Counted from the first letter of the stretch, positions 24,323 to 33,498 are shown. The stretch is 61,502 bases of DNA from Rhodococcus tukisamuensis NBRC 100609 (GCF_001894985.1 NZ_BCXG01000029.1:1-61502), one strand, 5' to 3'. Made by a program: numbers and translations. Notes: generated by a model not told the origin, from the sequence alone.

Positions 24323-25261
24323 ATGCGGATCGTCTTCGCAGGCACCCCCGATCCCGCGGTGCCGTCCCTCGCCAGGCTGCTCGCGTCCGAGCGGCACGAG
24401 GTGGTCGCGGTGGTCACCCGCCCCGACGCCGTCGCCGGCCGAGGCCGCAAGGTCACCCGGTCGCCGATCGGTCAGCTGGCAGACGAGCACGGCATCGAGG
24501 TGCTCACCCCGGCGCGCGCGTCGGATCCCGACTTCCTGGCCCGGCTCACCGAGCTGGCGCCGGACTGCTGCCCCGTCGTCGCCTACGGGGCGCTGCTGCC
24601 GCGCCCGGTGCTGGACGTGCCCAAGTACGGCTGGGTGAACCTGCACTTCTCGCTGCTGCCCGCCTGGCGCGGTGCCGCGCCGGTGCAGGCGGCCATCGCC
24701 GCGGGTGACGAGATGACCGGAGCGAGCGCGTTCCTGCTCGAGGAGGGCCTCGACACCGGGCCGGTGTTCGGCGTGATGACCGAGCGCATCCGCCCGGACG
24801 ACACGGCCGGCGTGTTGCTCGGCCGCCTCGCCGACAGCGGCGCCCAGTTGCTCGAGTCGGTGCTGGACGGAATCGAGGACGGCGCGTTGACGCCGGTTCC
24901 GCAACCGGCAGAAGGCGTCTCGCACGCGTCCAAGATCACCGTCGAGGCCGCGCGGATCCGCTGGGACCAGCCGGCGCTCGCCGTGGACCGGTTGGTGCGT
25001 GCGGTCACGCCCGCACCGGGCGCCTGGACCCAGGTCGGTGACCTGCGGCTGAAGGTCGGCCCGGTCACCCCGGTCGAGGCGGCGCTCCTCGACCAGGCGC
25101 TGGAACCCGGACAGTTCCTCGTCCGAAAAGACGGCTGCTACGTGGGCACCGCGACCACTCCGGTCCGGCTCAGTCACGTTCAGCCGCAAGGTAAGAAGGC
25201 CATGGCGGCCGCCGATTGGGCGCGCGGAGCGCGCCTCGACCCCGAGGTGCGTGCACTGTGA
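24323..25261 (+). CDS. fmt: methionyl-tRNA formyltransferase
   Basis: Fmt formylates initiator Met-tRNA with 10-formyl-tetrahydrofolate. The 312-residue protein has the N-terminal Rossmann-like domain ([19 protein letters not shown]), the folate/catalytic segment [20 protein letters not shown] and the DTGPVFGVM segment. The C-terminal OB domain is intact. The ATG at 24323 is one base after the def stop. The stop overlaps the rsmB start (GTGA), so def-fmt-rsmB is one operon. Confidence 0.97.
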   Translation: MRIVFAGTPDPAVPSLARLLASERHEVVAVVTRPDAVAGRGRKVTRSPIGQLADEHGIEVLTPARASDPDFLARLTELAPDCCPVVAYGALLPRPVLDVPKYGWVNLHFSLLPAWRGAAPVQAAIAAGDEMTGASAFLLEEGLDTGPVFGVMTERIRPDDTAGVLLGRLADSGAQLLESVLDGIEDGALTPVPQPAEGVSHASKITVEAARIRWDQPALAVDRLVRAVTPAPGAWTQVGDLRLKVGPVTPVEAALLDQALEPGQFLVRKDGCYVGTATTPVRLSHVQPQGKKAMAAADWARGARLDPEVRAL

Positions 25262-26703
25262 CCGAATCCCGTCGACCGGCCCGCGGACAGCGCGGCCAGG
25301 GCAAGCAGGGCGGTCCGAACAACCGGCCGCGACAGGCCCGCCGCCCGGACCCGGCCGCGGCTGCCGTCGACCAGCCGCGGGTTGCCGCGCGGGACGTGCT
25401 GCGTGCGGTCCGCGAGCGCGACGCCTACGCCAACCTGGTGCTGCCCGGCCTGCTGCGCGAGCGCAAGCTCGACGCCCGCGACGCCGCTCTCGCCACCGAA
25501 CTCGCCTACGGCGCGTGCCGTGCGCGCGGGCTGCTCGACGCCGTCATCGCCGAGGGCGCCGGCCGCTCCGTCGACGAGATCGACGGACCGATCCTCGACG
25601 TGCTCCGGCTGGGCGCCTACCAGCTGCTGCGCACCCGCATCGCCCCGCACGCGGCCGTGGCCACCTCGGTGGACCTCGCGCGTGACGAATTCGGCGGCGG
25701 CCGAGCGGGATTCGTCAACGCCGTGCTGCGCCGGGTCGCGGAGCGGTCCGAGGACGAGTGGGTGGCCCGGCTGGCCCCCTCCGCCACCGCCGACCCGGTC
25801 GGGCACCTCGCGTTCCGGTATGCGCACCCGACCTGGATCGCGCAGGCCTTCGCGGACGCCCTCGGACCCGACGCCGCCGAGCTCGAGGCCGTGCTGGCCG
25901 CCGACGACGCCCGGCCCGTCGTGCACCTGGTGGCGCGGCCCGGGGAGATCTCGGCCGAGGAGCTGGCGATGGCGACCGGCGGCGAGGTCGGCACCTACTC
26001 GCCGTACGCGGTGTACCTCGACGGCGGCGACCCCGGCCAGCTCGAGGCGGTCCGCGAGGGCCTGGCCGGCGTGCAGGACGAGGGCAGCCAGCTGGTGGCC
26101 CGCGCACTGACCCTGGCCCCGATCTCCGGTACCGACGGCGGACGCTGGCTGGACCTGTGCGCCGGACCCGGCGGCAAGGCCGCGCTGCTCGGCGCGCTCG
26201 CGGACATCGAGGGCGCCCGGGTGGACGCCGTCGAGCCCGCCGAACACCGTGCGGACCTGGTGCGCAAGACCACCCGCGGCCTGCCGGTCGACGTGCACGT
26301 CGCGGACGGGCGCGAGTCCGGCCTGGCCCCCGGCTACGACCGGGTGCTCGTCGACGCGCCCTGCACCGGGCTGGGCGCGCTGCGCCGCCGCCCGGAGGCG
26401 CGCTGGCGCCGGCAGCCCTCGGACGTCGCGGGGCTGGTGTCGTTGCAGCGCGAGCTGCTGGCCTCTGCCATCGAACTGGTCCGGCCCGGCGGCGTGGTGC
26501 TGTACTCCACCTGCTCGCCGCACCTGTCGGAGACGGTGGCCGTGGTCGCCGACGCGGTCCGGCGCTACGGCGTCACCCCGCTCGACACCCGGGAGCTGGT
26601 GCCCGGGGTGCCCTCGCTCGGCGACGGTCTCGGGGTGCAGCTGTGGCCGCACCGGCACGGCACCGACGCCATGTTCATGGCCGCGCTGCGTAAGCCGGAG
26701 TGA
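25258..26703 (+). CDS. rsmB: 16S rRNA (cytosine-967-C5) methyltransferase
   Basis: RsmB (Sun/Fmu) methylates C967 of 16S rRNA using SAM. The 481-residue protein has a basic N-terminal tail, a NusB-like RNA-binding domain (about residues 40-170: [20 protein letters not shown]) and a C-terminal methyltransferase domain. The latter shows the SAM site [19 protein letters not shown], the catalytic Cys segment [20 protein letters not shown] and the second Cys in LYSTCSPH. The GTG at 25258 overlaps the fmt stop. The stop codon region is duplicated as a 17-bp tandem. Normally rpe/ribD would follow closely; here ~34 kb of accessory DNA intervenes. Confidence 0.96.
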   Translation: MTESRRPARGQRGQGKQGGPNNRPRQARRPDPAAAAVDQPRVAARDVLRAVRERDAYANLVLPGLLRERKLDARDAALATELAYGACRARGLLDAVIAEGAGRSVDEIDGPILDVLRLGAYQLLRTRIAPHAAVATSVDLARDEFGGGRAGFVNAVLRRVAERSEDEWVARLAPSATADPVGHLAFRYAHPTWIAQAFADALGPDAAELEAVLAADDARPVVHLVARPGEISAEELAMATGGEVGTYSPYAVYLDGGDPGQLEAVREGLAGVQDEGSQLVARALTLAPISGTDGGRWLDLCAGPGGKAALLGALADIEGARVDAVEPAEHRADLVRKTTRGLPVDVHVADGRESGLAPGYDRVLVDAPCTGLGALRRRPEARWRRQPSDVAGLVSLQRELLASAIELVRPGGVVLYSTCSPHLSETVAVVADAVRRYGVTPLDTRELVPGVPSLGDGLGVQLWPHRHGTDAMFMAALRKPE

Positions 26704-26776
26704 CCAGCAAGCCGGAGTGACCAGTGAGCCCTAGTGACCGCCAGGCCCGACTGGCACCCGGATCGCTGCGGGCCGT

Positions 26777-27424
26777 TCAGGCCTGAGCCGGCGCTACGTC
26801 CGTGGGGACGGATCGCCGGCTCAATGCCGCCGCGGCGAGGAAGCACAGGGCGCCGAGGAAGGTGCCCAGGTTCGCCCAGAACAGGCTGACGAGGTCGTCG
26901 GTCGCGGGAAGCGTGTACGCGCCGACCGCGGAGAAGGCGAAGAAGACCGAGCCGAGCATGTTGAGCCACGTGCCGTGCCACGTGCGAGCGCGCTTGTCCC
27001 ACAGCGTGTTGCGATCCCTCGTGGCTACCACCGCGAGTCCGCTGGAAACCAGGAAGCAGATCGAGCCGAAGGCGTCGGGACGCCAGCCGTCCGACAGACG
27101 GGCCTCGGCGTTCACGGCCGTGACCAGGGCGTCTGTCGTGCTCACATTGAAGAACAGCGTGCCGCCGAACTGGATGGCGGCTGCCCACCAGTCCGCCCGG
27201 TCGGCAGGGTTCGTGGACCGTCGGGGCGGGTGCCGGCCGCTGAGGGCGAGCTGGATCAGGGCGGCAAGGGTGAAGAAGATGGCGCCGACGAAGAACGTGA
27301 GGTTGGTGAGTACGAGGCCGACCGCCTCGGCGTACTGCGGTATCGCCCCGACAGCGAAGAAGATCGATCCGATGGCGAAGCCCCACGCCTCGCGTCGGAC
27401 GCGGACGATGCGCTCGGGCGTCAC
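26777..27424 (-). CDS. polytopic membrane protein, YrhK-like
   Basis: The 215-residue protein has about six hydrophobic segments arranged as two similar halves. One half has FAIGSIFFAVGAIPQYAEAV and VGAIFFTLAALIQLAL; the other has FGSICFLVSSGLAVVA, LNMLGSVFFAFSAVGAYTLP and LGTFLGALCFLAAAAL. The repeated GS-x-F-F pattern resembles YrhK-like membrane proteins. The function is unknown. The start is GTG at 27424. It is convergent with rsmB and is the first gene of the accessory block. Confidence 0.72.
   Translation of the reverse strand: MTPERIVRVRREAWGFAIGSIFFAVGAIPQYAEAVGLVLTNLTFFVGAIFFTLAALIQLALSGRHPPRRSTNPADRADWWAAAIQFGGTLFFNVSTTDALVTAVNAEARLSDGWRPDAFGSICFLVSSGLAVVATRDRNTLWDKRARTWHGTWLNMLGSVFFAFSAVGAYTLPATDDLVSLFWANLGTFLGALCFLAAAALSRRSVPTDVAPAQA
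26785..26822. terminator. possible hairpin between convergent rsmB and membrane gene
   Basis: GAGCCGGCG (26785-26793) pairs with CGCCGGCTC (26814-26822). It overlaps the last codons of the minus-strand gene, about 80 nt after the rsmB stop. It may end transcription of both, or may be chance in GC-rich coding DNA. Confidence 0.35.
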
Positions 27425-27467
27425 CGTTCGAGGGTAGCCGCGGAGGGCTCGGCGCGGGCGCTACCGC

Positions 27468-27599
27468 GTGGTCGAGCTCGCCCGGGAGCTGCCCGAGGTC
27501 GAGGAGAGCACCTGGTATCGGACCCCGGCGCTCAAGGTCACAGGCAAGGGCTTCGCGAGGTTGCGCGGCGAGGCCGATGGCGGGCTGGTGGTGATGTGC
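27468..27599 (+). pseudogene. 132-bp fragment of an MmcQ/YjbR-like gene
   Basis: This stretch aligns without gaps to 60329-60460 with 8 mismatches in 132 positions, in the same orientation. It encodes [20 protein letters not shown] followed by [20 protein letters not shown], matching residues 7-50 of the intact protein. The start codon with the first six codons and the C-terminal ~68 residues are missing. Sequence either side is unrelated to that around the intact gene. It is the best visible mark of how the accessory block arose. Confidence 0.85.
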
Positions 27600-27697
27600 A
27601 CAGTTGACTGCACCAAATGTTGACTTTTCGCTGGCAGAGGTTCTTGCCGACGCTTCGCGGCGGCCCAGCAGCGCGTCCTCGCTGGGTGTGCCCGGGC

Positions 27698-28627
27698 TTA
27701 CGACTCGTCGGCGAGTTCTCTCGGGACGGCCACGGCGTCGACCAAGGCGCCGTGGCGCCACACGGTGACCTCGACGCGCCGGCCTATTGAGCCTTCGACC
27801 ATGAGGGCTTGGATATCGGTTGCTGTCGCGACGGGCTGCCCGTCGATCGCCACGAGAATGTCCCCGGCGCGAAGTCCCGCCATCGCGGCGGCACTACCGG
27901 TCACGACCTGCGCGACCTGGACGCCGCGCTTACGGCCCAGCTTGGCGGCGAGATCGTGCCGGAGTGGCACCTGCGTCCCGGCGATACCGAGCCAACCGCG
28001 GCGTACGCGTCCTGTACGCATCAGAGAGGCGATGATCCGTTCGGTTGTCGCGTTGATCGGCGCCGCGAGGCCGACTCCGACACCCGCAACGGCCGTGTTC
28101 ACTCCGACGAGGCGACCGGCGCTGTCGGTGAGAGCTCCGCCGCTGTTGCCGGAGTTCAGTGCTGCATCTGTCTGTATGACCTCGTCGATGACCCGGCCGG
28201 ACCGCGTCGGCAGCGACCGACCCAGCGCGGAGACGATGCCGGCGGTGACGCTGCCGGCGAGGCCGAGCGGGCTCCCGACCGCAACGACCAGCTGCCCAAC
28301 CTGCAGCTGGGCCGCGTCGCCTCGGGTGAGGGCTGGTGGCACGTCGCCCCTGGCCCGCAGGACCGCCAGGTCCGACAGGGTATCCCTGCCAGTGACATCC
28401 GCGATCACCTCGCCGCCGTCGGAGAATGTCACGTCGGCCTGCTTCGCGCCGTCGACGACGTGGGCGCTGGTCAGGATGAAGCCGTCGGGGGTCAGTACGG
28501 AGCCGCTGCCGCCCCCGGTGCGACGCCCAGTCTGGACCTGAAGGCTGACGACGCTCGGGAGTACCCGCTGAGCGACATGAATCACGGCTTCGGAGAACGC
28601 GTCCAGTGGCTCCAAATCCTTACTCAT
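27698..28627 (-). CDS. HtrA/DegP-like serine protease with PDZ domain, no signal peptide
   Basis: The 309-residue protein has a trypsin-like domain with the triad His56 (TSAHVVDG), Asp86 (TLSDLAVL) and Ser162 (LNSGNSGGAL). One PDZ domain follows at about residues 205-300 (GVQVAQVVTGSAAAMAGLRA, then GDILVAIDGQPV). Unlike classic HtrA proteins it has neither a signal peptide nor a membrane anchor: the N-terminus MSKDLEPLDAFSEAVIHVAQ is amphipathic. It is therefore predicted to act in the cytoplasm, probably as a protein quality-control protease. It stands alone between the MmcQ fragment and a decayed regulator. Confidence 0.88.
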   Translation of the reverse strand: MSKDLEPLDAFSEAVIHVAQRVLPSVVSLQVQTGRRTGGGSGSVLTPDGFILTSAHVVDGAKQADVTFSDGGEVIADVTGRDTLSDLAVLRARGDVPPALTRGDAAQLQVGQLVVAVGSPLGLAGSVTAGIVSALGRSLPTRSGRVIDEVIQTDAALNSGNSGGALTDSAGRLVGVNTAVAGVGVGLAAPINATTERIIASLMRTGRVRRGWLGIAGTQVPLRHDLAAKLGRKRGVQVAQVVTGSAAAMAGLRAGDILVAIDGQPVATATDIQALMVEGSIGRRVEVTVWRHGALVDAVAVPRELADES

Positions 28628-28705
28628 GCCCTGGACAACACCCTCGTTGAGGTGGGCAATACCGCTGTTCGCGCACAGCCGAAACCACCCGACAACAGCG
28701 TTCGG

Positions 28706-29300
28706 TCACCGGTTCGCGGAGATTTCCTCGATCTGGGCGCGGGCGGCGGCGACGAGTTCCTCATTGCGTGTAGAAGGCTTCGAGAAGAGTGCCGTTCGTG
28801 CCGGTGAATTCTTCGTCGCCTGGTCTTCGGTGAGGTCTGCGGCGCGGATCATCGCCGCGACAGCGCCGTGCACATCTCCGCGTCGCGCACTGACCCCGGA
28901 CGCGCGTTCGAGCCGTGCCGCGACAAGATCGTCGGGGCCGATCGCGGCGTGTGCGAGATGTCATGCCTGCGTATATGACTGGTGTTCGGCCGCATCGGCG
29001 AGCTTTAGATGCGCGAGCTGGCGATCGCTCGCGGTGGAGGAGCCGACCACTGCCGCGCGGATGAGGGGATAACGAAAGCCGATCGAGAGGAACCCGGCGT
29101 CGATCTCGATGAGGTCGAGCGGTTCGGCAGGCGTCAGGTCCATCAGGGCGCGACCGCAGAATTCCTGCAACGACACACACGGATTCCTCCAAGGCATCCG
29201 CGAACCGGGCGGAGAATTGCCGGGTGCGCAATCTTCTCGGGCTGCAGCACGGAGGTGCCACCACCGTCTCGGGCTGTTGGCGTTCACCTCCGGCCGCAAT
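28706..29300 (-). pseudogene. decayed AAA-ATPase/LuxR-type regulator fragment
   Basis: The minus strand encodes LDLIEIDAGFLSIGFRYPLI then RAAVVGSSTASDRQLAHLKL, a pattern typical of the middle of large LuxR-type regulators with an AAA domain. After HQSYTQA an in-frame TGA replaces the usual Trp. The same frame continues HLAHAAIGPDDLVAARLERA to a stop at 28706. Upstream the similarity moves to another frame (ARFADALEESVCV). The P-loop and the DNA-binding domain are both missing. The assignment is by pattern recognition only. Confidence 0.55.
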
Positions 29301-29332
29301 TACTGGCCGGCTCCGACTCGATGCTCCCGAGT

Positions 29333-30184
29333 TCACCGGGATGCCTCCGCGGTCCTCCCGGCAAGGATTCTGAGGGCGTTCGCGGAAGGTGATCCGGGTT
29401 CGACGGTGTACAGCCCGAGCGTCTGGTCGGGGTTGTCTGCGGGGGTGAGGGCTTCGAAGCCGAGCGTGAGGTCTCCGGCCACCGGGTGGCGGTACCGCTT
29501 GGTGCCGTACTTGGGTCGGTACACGTCCTGTTCGGCCCACCACCGGCGGAAGTCTTGGTCACCTTCTGACAGTTCGCCGACCAGTTCGGCCAGTCGCGGG
29601 TCGTGCGGGTGGTGGCTGGAGTACAGGCGCAGCATGCCGACGTTCTCGCGGGCGGTCTCGGACCAGTCCACGTACAGATCGCGGGCCGCGTTGTCGAGGA
29701 ACATGTACCGGGCCATGTTCCAGTCGCCGGTCAAAACATGGTCGAAACCGGGGTAGAACGAGCAGGCCAGGCGGTTCATTGCGAGCACGTCGAGGCGGTT
29801 TCCCAGGATCAGCGCCGGGATGTCGGCGACGTTGTCCAACACTCGCAGCAGACCTTGTCGCGGCCGCTGCGCCGGTGTGGCACGTGGCCGTCGACGGGTG
29901 GGTTTGGCCAGCGCGAACAGGTGGTCGCGCTCGGTGTCGTCGAGTTGCAGGGCGCGAGCCACGGCCTCCAGGACGGACACCGACACGTGCGTGTTGCGTC
30001 CGCGTTCGAGTCGCACGTAGTAGTCGACGCTGACCCCAGCCAGCTGGGCGACTTCCTCGCGCCGCAGTCCCGGCACTCGTCGCACACCGGGGAACTCTGG
30101 AAGGCCCGCTTGCTCGGGGCTGATCCGCGCCCGGCGGGACCGCAGGAACTCCCGCAGATCCGTGTCGGGCACGTCCGCATCCAT
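29333..30184 (-). CDS. XRE-family regulator with MmyB-like ligand-binding domain
   Basis: The 283-residue protein has an N-terminal helix-turn-helix (LRREEVAQLAGVSVDYYVRL, then ERGRNTHVSVSVLEAVARAL) and a C-terminal PAS-like MmyB domain (VLDNVADIPALILGNRLDVL, WNMARYMFLD). Members of this family usually repress a neighbouring short-chain dehydrogenase gene. The ATG at 30184 (MDADVPDTDL) is chosen as the family-typical start. The gene is divergent from an SDR gene across a 154-bp intergenic region that should hold both promoters and the operator. Confidence 0.92.
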   Translation of the reverse strand: MDADVPDTDLREFLRSRRARISPEQAGLPEFPGVRRVPGLRREEVAQLAGVSVDYYVRLERGRNTHVSVSVLEAVARALQLDDTERDHLFALAKPTRRRPRATPAQRPRQGLLRVLDNVADIPALILGNRLDVLAMNRLACSFYPGFDHVLTGDWNMARYMFLDNAARDLYVDWSETARENVGMLRLYSSHHPHDPRLAELVGELSEGDQDFRRWWAEQDVYRPKYGTKRYRHPVAGDLTLGFEALTPADNPDQTLGLYTVEPGSPSANALRILAGRTAEASR

Positions 30185-30338
30185 AGTTCCCAGGCTAGGA
30201 CGTAGCCGGTCATATTTGGGGGGTTCAGCTGCGCCCCCTGTAGGCCCTACCCAGGGCAAAACGCGCTCTGGCGCGGCTTCAGCGCCGGTGGTGTCCTGAA
30301 TGTGTCCCATCAACCGCAACACATCTCAGGAGCAACCG

Positions 30339-31073
30339 ATGTCCGAACACAAGATCGTCCTGGTGACCGGAGCGTCCAGCGGTATCGGCGAGGCCACCGC
30401 CCGCCGGCTCGCTGCGGACGGGCACCACGTCATCCTCGGGGCGCGGCGCGTGGACCGCCTCGTCGCCCTCGTCACCGAACTGAAGGAGGCAGGCCACAGC
30501 GCCGAGTACGCACAGTTGGACGTCACCGACCTCGACAATGTCCGCGCCGTCGTCACCGACGTGCTCACCCGCCACGGGCGCATCGATGTCCTGGTGAACA
30601 ACGCCGGCGTGATGCCACTGTCCCTGGTACAGGACCTGCGCATCGACGACTGGAACCAGATGATCGACGTGAACCTTCGCGGCGTGCTGCACGGCATCGC
30701 CGCGGTCCTCCCGGGCATGCGCCAACGCGGGGCCGGCCACATCGTCAACATCGCCTCGACCGCCGCGAACCGCGTGGACTCGCCAGGGGTCGTGTACTCC
30801 GCGACGAAGTACGCCGTGCGTGCTGTGTCCGAGGGCCTGCGCCAGGAGACCACCGACATCCGCGTCACCGTCATCAGCCCCGGTCTGACCCGGACCGAGC
30901 TCACCCAGGCAGGCGGCGACACCCAGGTCCAGGGCGCGATGCGGGACGCGGTCGAGGAGGTCGGCATCGACGCCACGGCCATCGCTGCGGCCATCGCCTA
31001 CGCCGTCGGCCAGCCCGCCGACATCGACGTCAACGAGATCATCGTCCGCCCAACGGCCTCCGTGCACGGCTGA
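30339..31073 (+). CDS. short-chain dehydrogenase/reductase (NADP-type)
   Basis: The 244-residue SDR has the cofactor motif TGASSGIG (residues 10-17), the NNAG motif, the active-site Ser (NIASTAAN), and Tyr-x-x-x-Lys in YSATKYAV. ARR after the second strand suggests NADP preference. The substrate is unknown. The ATG at 30339 follows TCTCAGGAGCAACCG. It is divergent from the XRE regulator, which likely controls it, and 27 nt upstream of a second SDR gene. Confidence 0.93.
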   Translation: MSEHKIVLVTGASSGIGEATARRLAADGHHVILGARRVDRLVALVTELKEAGHSAEYAQLDVTDLDNVRAVVTDVLTRHGRIDVLVNNAGVMPLSLVQDLRIDDWNQMIDVNLRGVLHGIAAVLPGMRQRGAGHIVNIASTAANRVDSPGVVYSATKYAVRAVSEGLRQETTDIRVTVISPGLTRTELTQAGGDTQVQGAMRDAVEEVGIDATAIAAAIAYAVGQPADIDVNEIIVRPTASVHG

Positions 31074-31100
31074 CCCCGAAACCGAAGAGAGGCAAAGGAA

Positions 31101-31859
31101 ATGGCAAAGCAGTTCGCAGGAAAGTCCGCCTTCGTCACCGGCGGCGGCAGCGGTATCGGGCGCGCGAGCGCGCTGGCTCTGGCCGCGCAAGGCGCGCTGG
31201 TGACCGTCGCCGGTCGCACCGAGGCGACCCTCGATGAGACCGCTCGCCTGGTCGAGGAGGCCGGCGGCGAGGCACGCTTCGTGGTCGCGGACGTGACCGA
31301 CGAGGCTCAGATCGAGATGGCCCTCGAGGCCGCAGTCGCCGGCATCGGGCGCCTGGACATCGCGCTGAACAACGCAGGTTACGACGGCGAGTTCCAGCTG
31401 ACCCAGGACTACTCGACCGAGATGCTCGACCGGATGATCGCCCTGAACGTCCGCGGCGCGTTCCTGTCGATGAAGCACGAGCTGAAGTACATGGTGCCGC
31501 AGCGCTCCGGCGCCATCGTGAACATGTCCTCCGGCGCGGGTCTGGTGGGTGTGGCCGGCTTCTCCGGCTACGCAGCCACCAAGGCGGCCGAGGTCGCCAT
31601 GACCAAGAGTTCGGCAGTCGAGGCCGCGCCGCACGGCATCCGCATCAACGCCGTGGCGCCCGGCCTGGTGGAAACCCCGATGATCGCGACGCAGGACCCG
31701 AACGAGGAACCGTTCAAGTCGATCATCGCCGCCCACCCCTTCGGACGGATCGCCAGGGCAGCCGAGATCGCCGAGGCCGTGGTCTGGCTCAGCTCGGACA
31801 AGGCGAGTTTCGTCACGGGAGTCGTGCTGCCAGTCGACGGTGGATACACCGTGCCCTGA
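31101..31859 (+). CDS. short-chain dehydrogenase/reductase (classical)
   Basis: The 252-residue SDR has TGGGSGIG (residues 14-21), NNAG, a Ser in NMSSGAGL and the YAATK active-site motif, then PVDGGYTVP at the C-terminus as in classical glucose-dehydrogenase-like SDRs. The GR pair after the second strand (AGRTEATLDE) suggests NADP. The ATG at 31101 follows AAGAGAGGCAAAGGAA. It is probably co-transcribed with the preceding SDR. The substrate is unknown. Confidence 0.93.
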   Translation: MAKQFAGKSAFVTGGGSGIGRASALALAAQGALVTVAGRTEATLDETARLVEEAGGEARFVVADVTDEAQIEMALEAAVAGIGRLDIALNNAGYDGEFQLTQDYSTEMLDRMIALNVRGAFLSMKHELKYMVPQRSGAIVNMSSGAGLVGVAGFSGYAATKAAEVAMTKSSAVEAAPHGIRINAVAPGLVETPMIATQDPNEEPFKSIIAAHPFGRIARAAEIAEAVVWLSSDKASFVTGVVLPVDGGYTVP

Positions 31860-31925
31860 CTGCGTCGGGTCGTCGGACACCGTTGCCCGTAAGATCGCCG
31901 CCGACCTGCGCGCGGTCGCTGCGTC

Positions 31926-32015
31926 AGGTTTGACCTCGCATTCGGCACGGGCCCGCTGTCCCAAGGCGAGATACTGGACACCATCGAGTTCTATGGCACC
32001 AAGGTGATGCCGCGA
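31926..32015 (+). pseudogene. 3' remnant of a luciferase-like (LLM) flavin monooxygenase gene
   Basis: The frame encodes RFDLAFGTGPLSQGEILDTI then EFYGTKVMPR, resembling the C-terminal end of LLM-class flavin oxidoreductases, where a helix of the form ELFGxxVLPR closes the protein. No start or catalytic part is present. It lies between the second SDR and doxX. The assignment rests on a short pattern. Confidence 0.35.
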
Positions 32016-32037
32016 CATTCTCCACTTGGAGGTAGTA

Positions 32038-32454
32038 ATGGACATCGTCGTTCTCATCGGCCGAGTCCTCTTCTCCGTCTTGTTCCTCTCATCCGCTGTT
32101 GGCCACCTGACCCAGTCCAAGGCCATGGCGCAATACGCCGCGAGCAAGGGCGTGCCCATACCGCAACTCTCCGTCCTGCTTTCAGGTGTGCTCCTGGTCG
32201 TGGGCGCGCTGAGCGTGCTCCTAGGTATCTGGGCCGATCTAGGCTCCCTCCTGCTCGTGGCCTTCCTCGTCCCGACCGCGGCGCTCATGCATAACTTCTG
32301 GACCGAATCCGACCCCCAGACCCGACAGATGGAGGTGGTCCAGTTCAACAAGGACATCGCGTTGGCCGGTGCGGCACTGATGCTGTTCGCCTTCTTCGCC
32401 CACACCAGTGATCTCGGACTGACCATCACGGGGCCGCTGTTCACGATCTCCTGA
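32038..32454 (+). CDS. DoxX-family membrane protein
   Basis: The 138-residue protein has four transmembrane helices (VVLIGRVLFSVLFLSSAVGH, LSVLLSGVLLVVGALSVLLG, LGSLLLVAFLVPTAALM and IALAGAALMLFAFFA) and the N-terminal RVLFSVLFLSSAVGHL motif typical of DoxX. DoxX proteins are linked to quinone or thiol redox chemistry, but the role here is unknown. The ATG at 32038 is chosen because TTGGAGGTAGTA directly upstream is its ribosome binding site; the TTG at 32026 is part of that site. The context of SDR genes suggests a redox-stress cassette. Confidence 0.9.
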   Translation: MDIVVLIGRVLFSVLFLSSAVGHLTQSKAMAQYAASKGVPIPQLSVLLSGVLLVVGALSVLLGIWADLGSLLLVAFLVPTAALMHNFWTESDPQTRQMEVVQFNKDIALAGAALMLFAFFAHTSDLGLTITGPLFTIS

Positions 32455-32512
32455 CCTGGTGCGATTGACCCAGCAGCGGGTCCCGTCCCTTCCGGCCGAT
32501 CGACCGAATGGT

Positions 32513-33498
32513 TCACGGCGTGACGAGGACGACCTTGCCGAAGGCTCGTCCGCTGTGAAGGAATTCGTGCGCCTCGGCGGCCAGTGGCATGGGTAGGACG
32601 GTGTCGATCACTGGGGCGATCACCCCCTGCTCGATCAGCGGCCACATGTATTTGTGGACACGGGCGACGATGGCGGCCTTTTGATCGGGCGGACGGGACC
32701 GCAATGAGGTTGTCGCGACGCTGGCACGCTTGCTGAACAGCAGTCCGAGGTCGAGTTCGGTGGGTGCGAGGGTGCCGCCGATGATGACGAGATGTCCGTC
32801 AGGTCCGAGACATTCGATGTTTTCGCGCAGATACGGCGCGCCGGCGATGTCGAGGATCGCATCGACACCGCGGCCGCCGGTGGCGTCGAGGGCCCGCGTC
32901 ACGAAATCGTCGGATCGGTAGTTGACGGCGACGTCGGCGCCGAGACGCATGACTCGGCCGATCTTGGCGTGGGTTCCGACGGTGGTGATCACGCGGGCGC
33001 CGGATGCCTTGGCCCATTGGACGGCCATCGTCCCGATACCGCTGCCGCCGCCGTGCACGAGAACCCATTGCCCGGCGCGCAGGTGGGCCTTGAGCGTCAG
33101 GTTGGCGTACACCGTGCACGACGCCTCGGGCAGGGCCGCCGCTTGCGGAAAGTCCAGGCCGCCGGGGACGGGTAGCAGCTGGCGTGCCGGCACCACGGCC
33201 TGTTCCGCGTACCCTCCGCCGTTGAGCAGTGCGCAGACTCGGTCGCCCTTCGACCAGCCGATCACCCGGTCACCCGGTCACCGACCCAGCTGATCGTGCC
33301 AGCGCACTCGAGGCCGAGAACGCGGGGTGCCCCGGCCGGGACCGGGTACCTGCCTTCGCGTTGGAGGAGGTCGGCGTTGTTGATCCCGGCGGCGCGGACG
33401 TCGACCACGACGTCGGACGGCGACGGGTCGGCGAGTGTTGTCTCCCTCCACGTCAGCACACCGGGCGGCCCCGGTTCGTCGAAGTCGATTCCTTGCAT
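32513..33498 (-). pseudogene. zinc-free alcohol dehydrogenase/quinone oxidoreductase, frameshifted by an 8-bp tandem duplication
   Basis: The N-terminal part (from ATG 33498, MQGIDFDEPGPPGVLTWRET) and the C-terminal part (GDRVCALLNGGGYAEQAVVP to GRAFGKVVLVTP) are in different frames. At the junction the plus strand reads CCGATCAC-CCGGTCAC-CCGGTCAC (33258-33281). Removing one 8-bp CCGGTCAC restores WVGDRVIGWSKGDRV and a full ~325-residue medium-chain reductase. It would carry the NADPH-binding VLVHGGGSGIGTMAVQWAKA. No catalytic zinc ligands are seen, so quinone reductase-like activity is likely for the intact form. It may be a dead gene, a reversible slippage variant or an assembly error. Confidence 0.85.

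Noticed and set aside
28761-29543. A 260-codon minus-strand frame as an intact gene
   Set aside because: Its translation matches regulator-like sequence only in a short stretch while better matches are in other frames; it overlaps the end of the XRE regulator gene and fits a decayed gene better.
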